Positions 7,532-15,826 of a stretch of 64,000 bases of DNA are shown piece after piece. Every line of letters begins with the position of its first letter. Within the stretch, counting starts at the first letter, position 1. Position numbers and translations under genes: made by a program. The notes under the pieces were generated by a model. It searched no databases. It was not told the origin of the DNA and worked only from the letters and a program-made list of their open reading frames with translations. Source of the stretch: COE1 sp949066965 (GTDB lineage Bacteria; Bacillota; Clostridia; Lachnospirales; Lachnospiraceae). The stretch covers positions 1-64,000 of the forward strand of contig CARTDA010000016.1 in assembly GCA_949066965.1 (NCBI GenBank). The letters are read 5' to 3'.

Positions 7532-9985
7532 TTATTTTGGTTCTTTCACGGTGAATACAACTTTATCGCCGCGCACGCCTGCCGATACCGCATCGCCTCT
7601 CTTGACCCTGCCCTCAAGGATTGCCGTGGCAAGTTCATTCTCAACCACGTTCTGGATTGCACGTTTGAGGGGCCTGGCACCCATCTTGAGATCGGAATGG
7701 TTTTTGACCAGATATTCCTTGAGCGTACTGGTAAATGTCAGGTCAATGTCCATCTGCACCTTACAGCGCTCGCAGAGATTTTTCGACAAAAGCGCCACTA
7801 TCTGCTTCATATCCTGCTCTGTAAGCGGATGGAAAACCATAATCTCATCAATACGGTTGATAAACTCCGGCTTGAAAATGCGTTTTACCTCCTCCATGAC
7901 ATTCGACTTCATTTTTTTGTAATCTGCATTGGCATCCCTTTCCGTGGCAAATCCGAGATTCTTGGGATCCACAATGCGCTGTGCACCTGCGTTGGAGGTC
8001 ATAATCAGGATGGTATTCTTAAAGCTTACCTTTCTTCCTTTGGAATCCGTTATGTGTCCGTCATCGAGCACCTGCAGGAGGATATTGAACACATCCGGAT
8101 GCGCTTTCTCAATCTCGTCAAACAGCACGACGGAATAGGGGGAGCGCCGCACCTTCTCGCTGAGCTGTCCGCCCTCCTCAAACCCCACATATCCCGGAGG
8201 TGAGCCTACCATCTTGGAAACGGAGTGTGACTCCATGTACTCCGACATATCGACGCGTATCAGCGCGTTTTCTGAACCGAACATCGCCTCGGCAAGCGCC
8301 TTTGACAACTCCGTCTTGCCAACACCTGTTGGTCCCAGAAACAGGAAGGATCCGATGGGCCTGTTGGGATCCTGGAGTCCTACACGGCCTCGTTTCATTG
8401 TCTGTGCCACTGCTGCCACTGCTTCCTCCTGTCCGATAACGCGCTTGTGCAGAATCGACTCAAGCTTTAACAGGCGCTCGCTTTCCTTCTGGGTAAGCTT
8501 TTTCACTGGTATCTTTGTCCAGTTTGCCACAACCTCGGCAATGTCGTTTTCCGTGACGACAAGGCTTTTTTCCTGCTGGTTTTTCTCATATTTGCTTACA
8601 GCCTTCTCGTACTTCTTGATGAGCTCCTCCTGCTGCTGACGCAGCTCTGCCGCCTGTGTATAGGCTTCCATTCGGATGGAGCGTTCTATCTGGAGGTCAA
8701 ACTTTTTAATCTGCTCTGTCATTTCCTTGAATGAGTCCGGCACATTCATGTTTTTGAGCCGGATAGCCGCAGATGCCTCGTCAATCAGGTCAATCGCCTT
8801 GTCCGGCAGGTTCCTGTCGTTGATATATCTGTCTGAAAGCTTGACTGCCGCCTCAATCGCTTCCTGCGTAATCGTTACATTGTGGTGCTCCTCATATTTG
8901 TAAGCCACCCCGTTTAGTATCTCGACAGCCTCGCTCTCGTTTGGCTCCTCAACCATCACTGGCTGAAAGCGGCGTTCGAGCGCGGCATCCTTCTCAATAT
9001 ACTTTCTATATTCTACTATCGTAGTCGCCCCAATCAGCTGTATCTCGCCCCTTGACAGTGAGGGCTTGAGAATGTTTGAGGCGTCAATGGCGCCCTCTGC
9101 ACCTCCTGCTCCAATCAGCGTATGAATCTCATCCAGGAAAAGATAAATATTTCCTGCCTCGATAACTTCCCTGATTACCCGCTTGATGCGCTCCTCAAAT
9201 TCCCCGCGGTATTTTGAGCCTGCAACCATTCCGGCAAGGTCAAGCGTGACGACACGTTTATTTTTGACTGTGTCGGGTACATCCCCATTTACAATCCGAA
9301 GCGCCAGACCCTCCGCAATGGCTGTCTTTCCAACGCCGGGTTCTCCAATCAGGCAGGGATTGTTCTTCGTGCGCCGGGAAAGAATCTGTACCACACGCAT
9401 AATTTCCGTCTCCCTGCCAACCACCGGGTCAAGCTTCCCCTCCCTGGCAAGGCTGGTCAGATCCCTGCTGTACTGGTTCAGCGTCTGTGTCGTTCCGTCC
9501 TTGCGTTTTTTATTCCTGTTCTTATTCAGGTCATCCTTGTGCTGGTTGATATCCTCTCCCATCGCAATCAGTGTATCCATGTACAGCTTCTGCACATTGA
9601 CGCCTATGGTGTTCAAAAGTCTTAACCCTACATTCTCGCCTTCCCGCAAAATAGCGAGCAGAATATGCTCCGTGCCTGTCATCTGGCTCTTATATTTCTC
9701 TGCAAGCCTGTGGCTGTCCTCCAGCACGCGTGCAGCCCTCGGGGAGTATCCGTCGCGTTCGAGCAGCGCAACATCCCCCTCCGGCGCAATCAGCTCCTTT
9801 ATCATGCTAATCAGCTGCACCTCATCCACACCGTTCTCGGCAAGCACCCTTGCAGCGACACCTGTCTTTTCCTTGACAAGCCCCACAAGAATATGCTCAC
9901 TCCCTATATAGCTCTGATGCAAATCCTTCGCAGCCTTGGCAGCTTTCTGAAGCGCCACCTTTGCTTTATCCGTAAACTGCTGCAT
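7532..9985 (-). CDS. clpC: ATP-dependent Clp protease ATPase subunit ClpC
   Basis: An 817-residue AAA+ unfoldase that feeds substrates to ClpP. It has two N-terminal Clp repeats (about 1-140), a first ATPase domain with GEPGVGKTAIAEG, a middle coiled-coil domain rich in Glu/Gln/Lys, and a second ATPase domain with GPTGVGKTELSKAL. The start is placed at MQQFTDKAKV because GGAGG lies 9 bases upstream; a GTG or ATG seven codons earlier has no ribosome site. A GntR-type gene ends 28 bases upstream, in the place where ctsR-mcsA-mcsB usually stand in Firmicutes. Confidence 0.96.
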   Translation of the reverse strand: MQQFTDKAKVALQKAAKAAKDLHQSYIGSEHILVGLVKEKTGVAARVLAENGVDEVQLISMIKELIAPEGDVALLERDGYSPRAARVLEDSHRLAEKYKSQMTGTEHILLAILREGENVGLRLLNTIGVNVQKLYMDTLIAMGEDINQHKDDLNKNRNKKRKDGTTQTLNQYSRDLTSLAREGKLDPVVGRETEIMRVVQILSRRTKNNPCLIGEPGVGKTAIAEGLALRIVNGDVPDTVKNKRVVTLDLAGMVAGSKYRGEFEERIKRVIREVIEAGNIYLFLDEIHTLIGAGGAEGAIDASNILKPSLSRGEIQLIGATTIVEYRKYIEKDAALERRFQPVMVEEPNESEAVEILNGVAYKYEEHHNVTITQEAIEAAVKLSDRYINDRNLPDKAIDLIDEASAAIRLKNMNVPDSFKEMTEQIKKFDLQIERSIRMEAYTQAAELRQQQEELIKKYEKAVSKYEKNQQEKSLVVTENDIAEVVANWTKIPVKKLTQKESERLLKLESILHKRVIGQEEAVAAVAQTMKRGRVGLQDPNRPIGSFLFLGPTGVGKTELSKALAEAMFGSENALIRVDMSEYMESHSVSKMVGSPPGYVGFEEGGQLSEKVRRSPYSVVLFDEIEKAHPDVFNILLQVLDDGHITDSKGRKVSFKNTILIMTSNAGAQRIVDPKNLGFATERDANADYKKMKSNVMEEVKRIFKPEFINRIDEIMVFHPLTEQDMKQIVALLSKNLCERCKVQMDIDLTFTSTLKEYLVKNHSDLKMGARPLKRAIQNVVENELATAILEGRVKRGDAVSAGVRGDKVVFTVKEPK

Positions 9986-10013
9986 TTTCCTATGCCTCCA
10001 TGTCATTCTTTAT

Positions 10014-10385
10014 TTATTCCCTGTAGCCCTCATAAATCTCGTCAATCAGCGCATGAACTTCCTCGCGGGATATCTGCTTGCAGCTGCTCTTTGCCAGCAG
10101 CACCTGCATATCACGCTTCAAGTCCTCCTTTGCCTGCATCTTGTCAATGTCTATGGCTATCACTGCGCCTTTTCTTCTGTCCACCTTCACAAACCCCTCC
10201 TGCTTTAGCACGGAGTATGCCTTGTTGACCGTATGCATGTTTATGCCGATGGTGTCTGCAAGCTGCCTCACCGAGGGAAGCGCGTCCCCCTCCTGGAACT
10301 GAGACGTGGCTATCCCGATTATAATCTGGTTGCGCAGCTGTAGATAAAGGGCTTCATCACTGTTAAAATCTATCTCTATATACAT
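10014..10385 (-). CDS. GntR family transcriptional regulator (YtrA-like)
   Basis: A 123-residue regulator with an N-terminal GntR winged helix (LYLQLRNQIIIGI, then SVRQLADTIGINMHTVNKAYSVLKQEGF) and only a short C-terminal tail of about 50 residues, as in the YtrA subgroup. Such proteins usually repress a neighbouring transporter or stress operon. It starts the transcript that continues into clpC. No ABC transporter is adjacent, which suggests it may control clpC; that is inference. Confidence 0.85.
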   Translation of the reverse strand: MYIEIDFNSDEALYLQLRNQIIIGIATSQFQEGDALPSVRQLADTIGINMHTVNKAYSVLKQEGFVKVDRRKGAVIAIDIDKMQAKEDLKRDMQVLLAKSSCKQISREEVHALIDEIYEGYRE

Positions 10386-10425
10386 ATATCCCCACGCTCC
10401 TTCATTTTAACCGGCTGTTATATAG

Positions 10426-10454
10426 ATTGTAGCACAATGCAAATATGGATACAA
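10426..10454 (-). promoter_or_regulatory. Promoter of the gntR-clpC operon
   Basis: On the minus strand, TTGTAT (10449-10454) and TACAAT (10426-10431) are 17 bases apart. I see no CtsR heptad repeat and no CIRCE palindrome near it. Confidence 0.65.
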
Positions 10455-10493
10455 GTATGCTTCACAAAATTTTTCACTTTTATGGACCAAAAA

Positions 10494-10564
10494 GGTTACT
10501 GAAACGGAATGAGCAGTAACCAGAAAAGGATTTACCCGGCAAAGTACGCCGGACAAATCCTTTT
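10494..10564 (-). terminator. Tandem stem-loops ending the purE-to-SH3 transcript
   Basis: A stem AAAAGGATTT (10524-10533)/AAATCCTTTT (10555-10564), extended inside by CCGGC/GCCGG, lies directly after the SH3-protein stop. A second hairpin GGTTACTG (10494-10501)/CAGTAACC (10514-10521) follows. The first ends in a short T run on the minus strand. Confidence 0.7.
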
Positions 10565-10567
10565 ATA

Positions 10568-12187
10568 TTAAATATCCATAAAATCCATATCATCGTCATC
10601 TTCAAGGAGGTTCTTTGCCTTATACCCTTTCTGTGCCGGTGCTTTCTCATGCTGCGGCTGTGGACGTCTTCCTGACGGATTTCCGCCCTGCGGCTGCGGG
10701 CGGCGCTGTGGATTCTGCTGCCCATTTGCCGGTCTTGCCCCCTGTTGCCTTGCACCAGGCTGGGAATTTCCGCCCTGTGGCTGCGGACGGCGCTGCGGCT
10801 GCCCGGATGGCGCCTGCCCCTGTGGCTGTGGCTGCGGGCGGCGCTGCGGCTGTCCGGACGGTGCCTGTCCCTGTGGCTGCGGACGGCGCTGCGGCTGTCC
10901 GGACGGCGCCTGCCCCTGCGGGCGGCGCTGTGGCTGCCCGGACGGTGCCTGTCCCTGTGGCTGCGGGCGTCTCACCGGCCTGCCCTGCGGACGTCCCATA
11001 GGCAAGTCATCATCCTCGTCCTCTTCCAGTTCCTCAAGGTCCGTTATGTCATCATCGCCAAAATCATCATCGTCATCTCTGCCATAGCTTCTTCCGTACA
11101 CGGCATTTTCCCTAAGCTTCAGTAACAGAAGCCCGACAACAGCTACCAGTATTACAATGATAATCACCATTACGATTACCGGAACAATTCCGACCGTAAT
11201 TCCATCTGCCCCTTTCACGCCGTCTACCAGATATGGGTACCTGATGTAGACCCCTCTTTCCTTGTCAAAAAGGAACCATCCGGTCTCACCATCCTGCTTC
11301 TGACCATATAGGATAAAAAACTGCCCCTTCCCTTCTTCGCCGTTCAAATATGCCTGGTATGTCTGACCATTGTCTGTAGGCTGCACGGACTGAAATCCAG
11401 GAAGAACATACTCCAACGGCTCTGCCTGCATCGGCGTAAACGCGTTCTGGTTTGCCGATTCATCTACAGGAGGCGTCTCCTGGGGCGGTTCTTCTGCCGG
11501 GGCAGTTTCCTGGGGCTGCTGTTCCTCCCCCGGATTTTCCTCCCCTGTAATCTGCGATTCCGCCACATCAGGCGGAACATTATCAAAGGTTACAAGGTCA
11601 GACCGAATAAAACCCGTCTTTTCATCATTTCCGTATTTGAAAGATATCTGATACCACTTATTTCCGTCTGAGCCATCTGTCTCCCCTGTCACGGTGAGTA
11701 CCATTCCTTTATTTGCAGTTGCTACAACACCATGGCTGGTGGAAGCGCCTTCCCGGATACGCACATTGTTGTTTATCACGGTTGCCCTTCTCGCATCCAC
11801 TGATGTCGCCGTGGTGGGCGTTGTGTCCGTATTCTGTGCTGGCGCATCAGATGCCTGAATGGTCTTTATCTTTGATTTGTCAGCTACTTTTACAAGATCC
11901 CCTCTTATAAAGCCTTTTGTGCTGGCATCCACATACACCTGATACCATTCCTTTCCGTCTGTACCAGTTGTCTTGCCAATAATATCTACCGTTCCACCCT
12001 GTTTCACACTTCCAAGCGCCTCGCTCGAAGCATCTGCCGAAGCCCTTATCTTTGCACTCGCCACGGAGACTGTGCCCTGCTCGTCGGCAAGACACACAAA
12101 CCCAATGCTCATAACCATGCAGAACAGAACCACAGCCAGCACATGCCTGATTCCCCTGATGGTAGCTCTTTTTGTATTTTTTCTCAT
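10568..12187 (-). CDS. SH3-domain membrane protein with Pro/Gln-rich cytoplasmic tail
   Basis: A 539-residue protein with an N-terminal signal or anchor segment (about 12-32), then two bacterial SH3 (SH3_3) domains at about 38-105 and 135-200, each with the KWYQV/KWYQI and GFIRGDLV/GFIRSDLV signatures. A Pro/Glu linker, a transmembrane helix (about 325-350) and a cytoplasmic tail follow. The tail begins with an acidic patch, continues as repeats of GQAPSGQPQRRPQPQ and ends in another acidic patch. Bacterial SH3 domains usually bind peptidoglycan, so this protein may link wall and cytoplasm. It starts 14 bases after purD and is probably cotranscribed. The exact function is unknown. Confidence 0.8.
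   Translation of the reverse strand: MRKNTKRATIRGIRHVLAVVLFCMVMSIGFVCLADEQGTVSVASAKIRASADASSEALGSVKQGGTVDIIGKTTGTDGKEWYQVYVDASTKGFIRGDLVKVADKSKIKTIQASDAPAQNTDTTPTTATSVDARRATVINNNVRIREGASTSHGVVATANKGMVLTVTGETDGSDGNKWYQISFKYGNDEKTGFIRSDLVTFDNVPPDVAESQITGEENPGEEQQPQETAPAEEPPQETPPVDESANQNAFTPMQAEPLEYVLPGFQSVQPTDNGQTYQAYLNGEEGKGQFFILYGQKQDGETGWFLFDKERGVYIRYPYLVDGVKGADGITVGIVPVIVMVIIIVILVAVVGLLLLKLRENAVYGRSYGRDDDDDFGDDDITDLEELEEDEDDDLPMGRPQGRPVRRPQPQGQAPSGQPQRRPQGQAPSGQPQRRPQPQGQAPSGQPQRRPQPQPQGQAPSGQPQRRPQPQGGNSQPGARQQGARPANGQQNPQRRPQPQGGNPSGRRPQPQHEKAPAQKGYKAKNLLEDDDDMDFMDI
10768..10976 (-). repeat. In-frame Pro/Gln/Arg repeats in the SH3-protein tail
   Basis: About five tandem copies of a unit of 36-51 bases encoding GQAPSGQPQRRPQPQ or shortened forms. 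Unit length varies by whole codons, so the frame is kept. Such a tract is prone to copy-number change between strains. Confidence 0.8.
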
Positions 12188-12201
12188 ATTTTTACTCCCT
12201 G

Positions 12202-13485
12202 TTACGCCTCATCTATTGCTTTTCCAATATCATGACGCATGTATTTATTGTCAAAATCTACCCACTCTGTTGCCGCATAGGCATTCGCCCTCGCTTCCTT
12301 CAAGTCAGCGCCTTTGGCTGTCACGCCCAGGACACGGCCTCCATTTGTCACAAACCTTCCGTTCTCATCAAGCTTTGTTCCTGCGTGGAAACAATAATAT
12401 CCCTCTTTCCCTTCAAAAGTATCCAGTCCCCTGATTTCAAGCCCTTTCTCATAATGGACAGGGTAACCATCACTTGCAAGCACGACACAGACTGCCGCGT
12501 TGTCCTCAAACTGAAGGTCAATCGTGTCAAGCCTGCCGTCAATGCAGGCTTCCATGACATCAATAATATCATTTTTCATGCGTGGGAGCACCACCTGCGC
12601 CTCGGGGTCGCCAAACCGTGCATTGTACTCAAGCACCCTTGGACCCTTGGGCGTCAGCATCAGGCCAAAGAAAATGATTCCCTTGAACGGCCGCCCTTCC
12701 GCCGCCATGGCATCAACGGTTGCCTGATAGATATGCTCACGGCAGAATGCATCCACCTCGTCGGTATAAAACGGACTGGGTGAAAATGTACCCATACCGC
12801 CGGTATTCAGTCCCTGGTCGCCGTCCTTCGCACGCTTATGATCCTGCGCACTGGTCATTGTCCTGATTGTCTTGCCATCCACATAGGACAATACCGACAC
12901 CTCGCGCCCCGTCATAAATTCCTCAATGACCATGCGGTTTCCGGCAGTTCCAAACTGCTTGTCCAGCATGATGGAGCGAACCCCCTCCTTAGCCTCCTCA
13001 AGTGTATTGCAGATGAGCACGCCCTTACCAAGCGCAAGTCCGTCTGCCTTCAGCACGATGGGAAAGTTTGCCGTCTCCAGATATGCCAGCGCCTTGTCGG
13101 CATCATCAAAATTCTCATACGCCGCAGTGGGAATATGATATTTTTTCATCAGATCCTTGGAAAACGCCTTGGAGCCTTCCAGGACTGCCGCATTTTTCCG
13201 CGGTCCAAATACCCGCAGCCCCTCTGCCTCAAACACGTCGACCACACCGCCCACCAGCGGGTCGTCCATGCCGATGATGGTAAGGTCTATCTGGTTCTCC
13301 TTTGCAAACGCCGCAAGCTTGTCAAACTCCATTGCGCCGATTGCGACACACTCTGCTATCTGTCCGATTCCGGCATTTCCGGGCGCACAGTATATCTTGT
13401 CAACCCTTGGGCTTTTCGCTACGCTTGCTGCAATGGCATGCTCCCGTCCGCCGCTTCCTACGATTAATACCCTCATTTTTGTCAT
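12202..13485 (-). CDS. purD: Phosphoribosylamine--glycine ligase
   Basis: A 427-residue GAR synthetase (ATP-grasp) that joins glycine to 5-phosphoribosylamine in the second step of purine synthesis. Visible marks are the N-terminal VLIVGSGGREHA, the ATP-grasp region around KADGLALGKGV, and NARFGDPEAQ near residue 290. The ATG at 13485 follows AAAGGA at 5 bases; a second ATG three codons later is less well placed. It is the last pur gene in the order purE-purM-purN-purD. Confidence 0.97.
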   Translation of the reverse strand: MTKMRVLIVGSGGREHAIAASVAKSPRVDKIYCAPGNAGIGQIAECVAIGAMEFDKLAAFAKENQIDLTIIGMDDPLVGGVVDVFEAEGLRVFGPRKNAAVLEGSKAFSKDLMKKYHIPTAAYENFDDADKALAYLETANFPIVLKADGLALGKGVLICNTLEEAKEGVRSIMLDKQFGTAGNRMVIEEFMTGREVSVLSYVDGKTIRTMTSAQDHKRAKDGDQGLNTGGMGTFSPSPFYTDEVDAFCREHIYQATVDAMAAEGRPFKGIIFFGLMLTPKGPRVLEYNARFGDPEAQVVLPRMKNDIIDVMEACIDGRLDTIDLQFEDNAAVCVVLASDGYPVHYEKGLEIRGLDTFEGKEGYYCFHAGTKLDENGRFVTNGGRVLGVTAKGADLKEARANAYAATEWVDFDNKYMRHDIGKAIDEA

Positions 13486-13507
13486 TCATGTCCTTTCTGT
13501 ATGTATT

Positions 13508-14104
13508 TTAAGAAATCTGTCCATTCGCTATCATATCAATTGCCCTGGGAAGAATCTGCCACTCGGCCTGCTCCATCACCCGCCGCTGCAAAATTTCCGG
13601 CGTGTCGTCAGGCAGTACCCCAACCGCCTTTTGCAGGATGATTGGTCCTGTGTCCGTGCCTTCGTCCACAAAATGAACCGTTGCCCCGGTAACCTTGACC
13701 CCGCGCGCAAGCGCCGCCTCATGCACCTTCAGTCCATAATATCCTTTTCCGCAGAAAGACGGAATCAGTGACGGATGAATATTGATGATGCGTCCCTGAT
13801 ATTTTGTAATCATGGCTGGCGGTAAAACGACAAGAAAACCGGCAAGCACAACCAAATCCGGCGCTGCCTCATCCACACATTTCAGAAGCGCCTCGTTGAA
13901 AAGCGCCCTGTCCCCATAATCCTTTGGCGATACTGCCACCGCGTCAATTCCTTTGTTCCGCGCCCTTTCCAGCGCAAATGCTTTCTTATTGTTGCTGATA
14001 ACCCGCACAATCTCTGCATTCGTAATCGAACCGGACTCCATGGCGTCCATGACTGCCTGAAGATTGGTGCCGCCGCCGGATACGCACACGCATATTTTTA
14101 GCAT
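13508..14104 (-). CDS. purN: Phosphoribosylglycinamide formyltransferase
   Basis: A 198-residue GART enzyme that transfers a formyl group from 10-formyl-THF to GAR. The N-terminal strand VCVSGGGTNLQAV, the catalytic region INIHPSLIPSF (Asn and His) and HFVDEGTDTGPII with the catalytic Asp are all present. The start overlaps the end of purM by 7 bases, showing translational coupling. Confidence 0.97.
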   Translation of the reverse strand: MLKICVCVSGGGTNLQAVMDAMESGSITNAEIVRVISNNKKAFALERARNKGIDAVAVSPKDYGDRALFNEALLKCVDEAAPDLVVLAGFLVVLPPAMITKYQGRIINIHPSLIPSFCGKGYYGLKVHEAALARGVKVTGATVHFVDEGTDTGPIILQKAVGVLPDDTPEILQRRVMEQAEWQILPRAIDMIANGQIS

Positions 14105-15129
14105 ATTGTTACTCCCTTTTCGCCATCCTTGATTTCACCGATTACATAACAGTTCTCGCCTGCCGCCCTGACTGCCGCAATCGTCTTGTCAACATCAGCA
14201 GGATCGACTGCCACAATCATGCCGACACCCATATTGTACGTATTGTACATCACATGCTCGTCAATGCCGCCCTTTTTCTGCAGAAGCCGGAATATAGCCG
14301 GAACCTCATAGCTGTCCTTTCTGATGACAGCCTGCACCCCGTCATGGAGCATTCTGGGAACATTCTCATAAAAGCCGCCGCCCGTGATATGGCTGCACGC
14401 CTTAATCCTGACGCCACTGTCCTGGATGCCCTTAAGCGCCTTTACGTAGATAATCGTAGGCTCAAGCAGCGTCTCGCCGAGTGTCTTCCCCAGCTCGTCA
14501 TAATAAGTATCAAGGCTTTCCCTGGTCATGTCAAACACTTTCCTGACAAGGGAAAAACCATTGCTGTGCACGCCGCTTGATGCGATTCCGACCAGCACGT
14601 CGCCTGCCTTTAAATCCGCTCCCGTAATCAAATCCTTCTCGTCAACCACGCCGACTGCAAATCCGGCAAGGTCGTACTCGTCCTCCGGCATCAGTCCCGG
14701 GTGCTCTGCCGTCTCACCGCCGATTAGCGCCGCCCCGCACTGTTTGCAGCCCTCCGCCACGCCGGAAACGATTGTGGCAATCTTTTCCGGCTCATTCTTT
14801 CCACATGCGATGTAATCCAGGAAGAATAACGGCTCCCCGCCCGCACATGCAATATCATTGACACACATCGCCACGCAGTCAATTCCGACCGTGTCGTGTT
14901 TGTCCATCAAAAATGCCAGTTTAATTTTTGTGCCAACCCCGTCGGTTCCAGAGACAAGGGTAGGCTTCTCCATGCCCTTAAATTTTTCCATGGAAAAAGC
15001 GCCGGAAAACCCGCCGATTCCACCGAGCACTTCCGGTCTCATCGTTCCTTTTATATGCTTCTTTATCAGCTCCACCGACTGATAACCTGCCTCTATATCA
15101 ACACCTGCATTCTTGTAATCCATGTTCAT
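14098..15129 (-). CDS. purM: Phosphoribosylformylglycinamidine cyclo-ligase
   Basis: A 343-residue AIR synthetase that closes the imidazole ring from FGAM with ATP. It has the expected N-terminal DYKNAGVDIEAGY, the ATP-binding SGTDGVGTKIKLA, GGETAEHPG and ITGGGFYENVPRM. It lies 9 bases after purE. Confidence 0.97.
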   Translation of the reverse strand: MNMDYKNAGVDIEAGYQSVELIKKHIKGTMRPEVLGGIGGFSGAFSMEKFKGMEKPTLVSGTDGVGTKIKLAFLMDKHDTVGIDCVAMCVNDIACAGGEPLFFLDYIACGKNEPEKIATIVSGVAEGCKQCGAALIGGETAEHPGLMPEDEYDLAGFAVGVVDEKDLITGADLKAGDVLVGIASSGVHSNGFSLVRKVFDMTRESLDTYYDELGKTLGETLLEPTIIYVKALKGIQDSGVRIKACSHITGGGFYENVPRMLHDGVQAVIRKDSYEVPAIFRLLQKKGGIDEHVMYNTYNMGVGMIVAVDPADVDKTIAAVRAAGENCYVIGEIKDGEKGVTIC

Positions 15130-15138
15130 CCCCCATTC

Positions 15139-15648
15139 TTATTTTCTGAGATACTCCTGGTATCCGGTTTCCTGAAGTCTGGCATCCTTTGCCTCAACCT
15201 GTTCCCTGAGTTTTGCAGCGTAATCCTTCAGCTTTGCAAGCAGGCCGCTGTCTGACGTTGCCAGTATCTTTGCAGCCAGAAGTCCGGCATTCGCACCGCC
15301 ATTGATTGCGACTGTCGCGACAGGGATGCCTGACGGCATCTGCACAATCGAGTAAAGGGAGTCTCGTCCTCCCAGTGAAGTCGTATGCATCGGTATCCCG
15401 ATGACAGGCATCGGAAAAATCGCCGCACACATTCCAGGCAGATGGGCTGCCATGCCTGCCCCGGCAATGATTACTTTAAAACCTTTCTCCTCCGCTGTCC
15501 TGGCATATTCAAAAAACACATCCGGCTCCCTGTGTGCCGAGATAATCCGCATCTCGTAGGAAATCCCAAGCTCCTCCAGTATATCTGCCGCCTTTGCCAT
15601 AACAGGCATATCGGAATCAGAACCCATTACAATACCAACCTGTGCCAT
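15139..15648 (-). CDS. purE: N5-carboxyaminoimidazole ribonucleotide mutase
   Basis: A 169-residue class I PurE that converts N5-CAIR to CAIR. The motif GIVMGSDSDMPVM near the start and the SAHREPD loop with the catalytic His are clear. The start at 15648 has GAGGAGG 6 bases upstream. It is the first gene of the pur operon; a promoter lies about 70 bases upstream. purK is not adjacent. Confidence 0.96.
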   Translation of the reverse strand: MAQVGIVMGSDSDMPVMAKAADILEELGISYEMRIISAHREPDVFFEYARTAEEKGFKVIIAGAGMAAHLPGMCAAIFPMPVIGIPMHTTSLGGRDSLYSIVQMPSGIPVATVAINGGANAGLLAAKILATSDSGLLAKLKDYAAKLREQVEAKDARLQETGYQEYLRK

Positions 15649-15717
15649 ATTTAACCTCCTCATATATCATCTCACTATAAAAGATTCGTAAATCCAATCT
15701 TATGCATACTTATTTAT

Positions 15718-15746
15718 AGTTTACAAATAATATTTTCATACGTCAA
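15718..15746 (-). promoter_or_regulatory. Promoter of the pur operon
   Basis: On the minus strand, TTGACG (15741-15746) and TAAACT (15718-15723) are 17 bases apart. The leader of about 65 bases shows no purine riboswitch core. Confidence 0.55.
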
Positions 15747-15773
15747 CTAATTCTTTGTAAATTCGCGAAAAAA

Positions 15774-15811
15774 GCCAAAAATCGAGCAGGGGAAAAAGCT
15801 TTCCCCTGCTC
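15774..15811 (-). terminator. Terminator of the M29 aminopeptidase gene
   Basis: GAGCAGGGGAAA (15784-15795) pairs with TTTCCCCTGCTC (15800-15811) and a T-rich run follows on the minus strand. The sequence resembles hairpin 1 of the two-hairpin element. Confidence 0.85.
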
Positions 15812-15826
15812 CATGGTGTTTCCATA

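Noticed and set aside
7295..8203. Open frame of 302 codons on the plus strand
   Set aside because: It runs antisense through clpC and repeat B, has no family motifs and no suitable ribosome site.
10768..10976. Tandem repeats that could be taken for a CRISPR array
   Set aside because: The repeats are in frame, encode a Pro/Gln tail and have no unique spacers. No cas genes are near.
15649..15780. Possible purine riboswitch before purE
   Set aside because: The leader is too short and lacks the conserved junction and paired loops of the purine aptamer.
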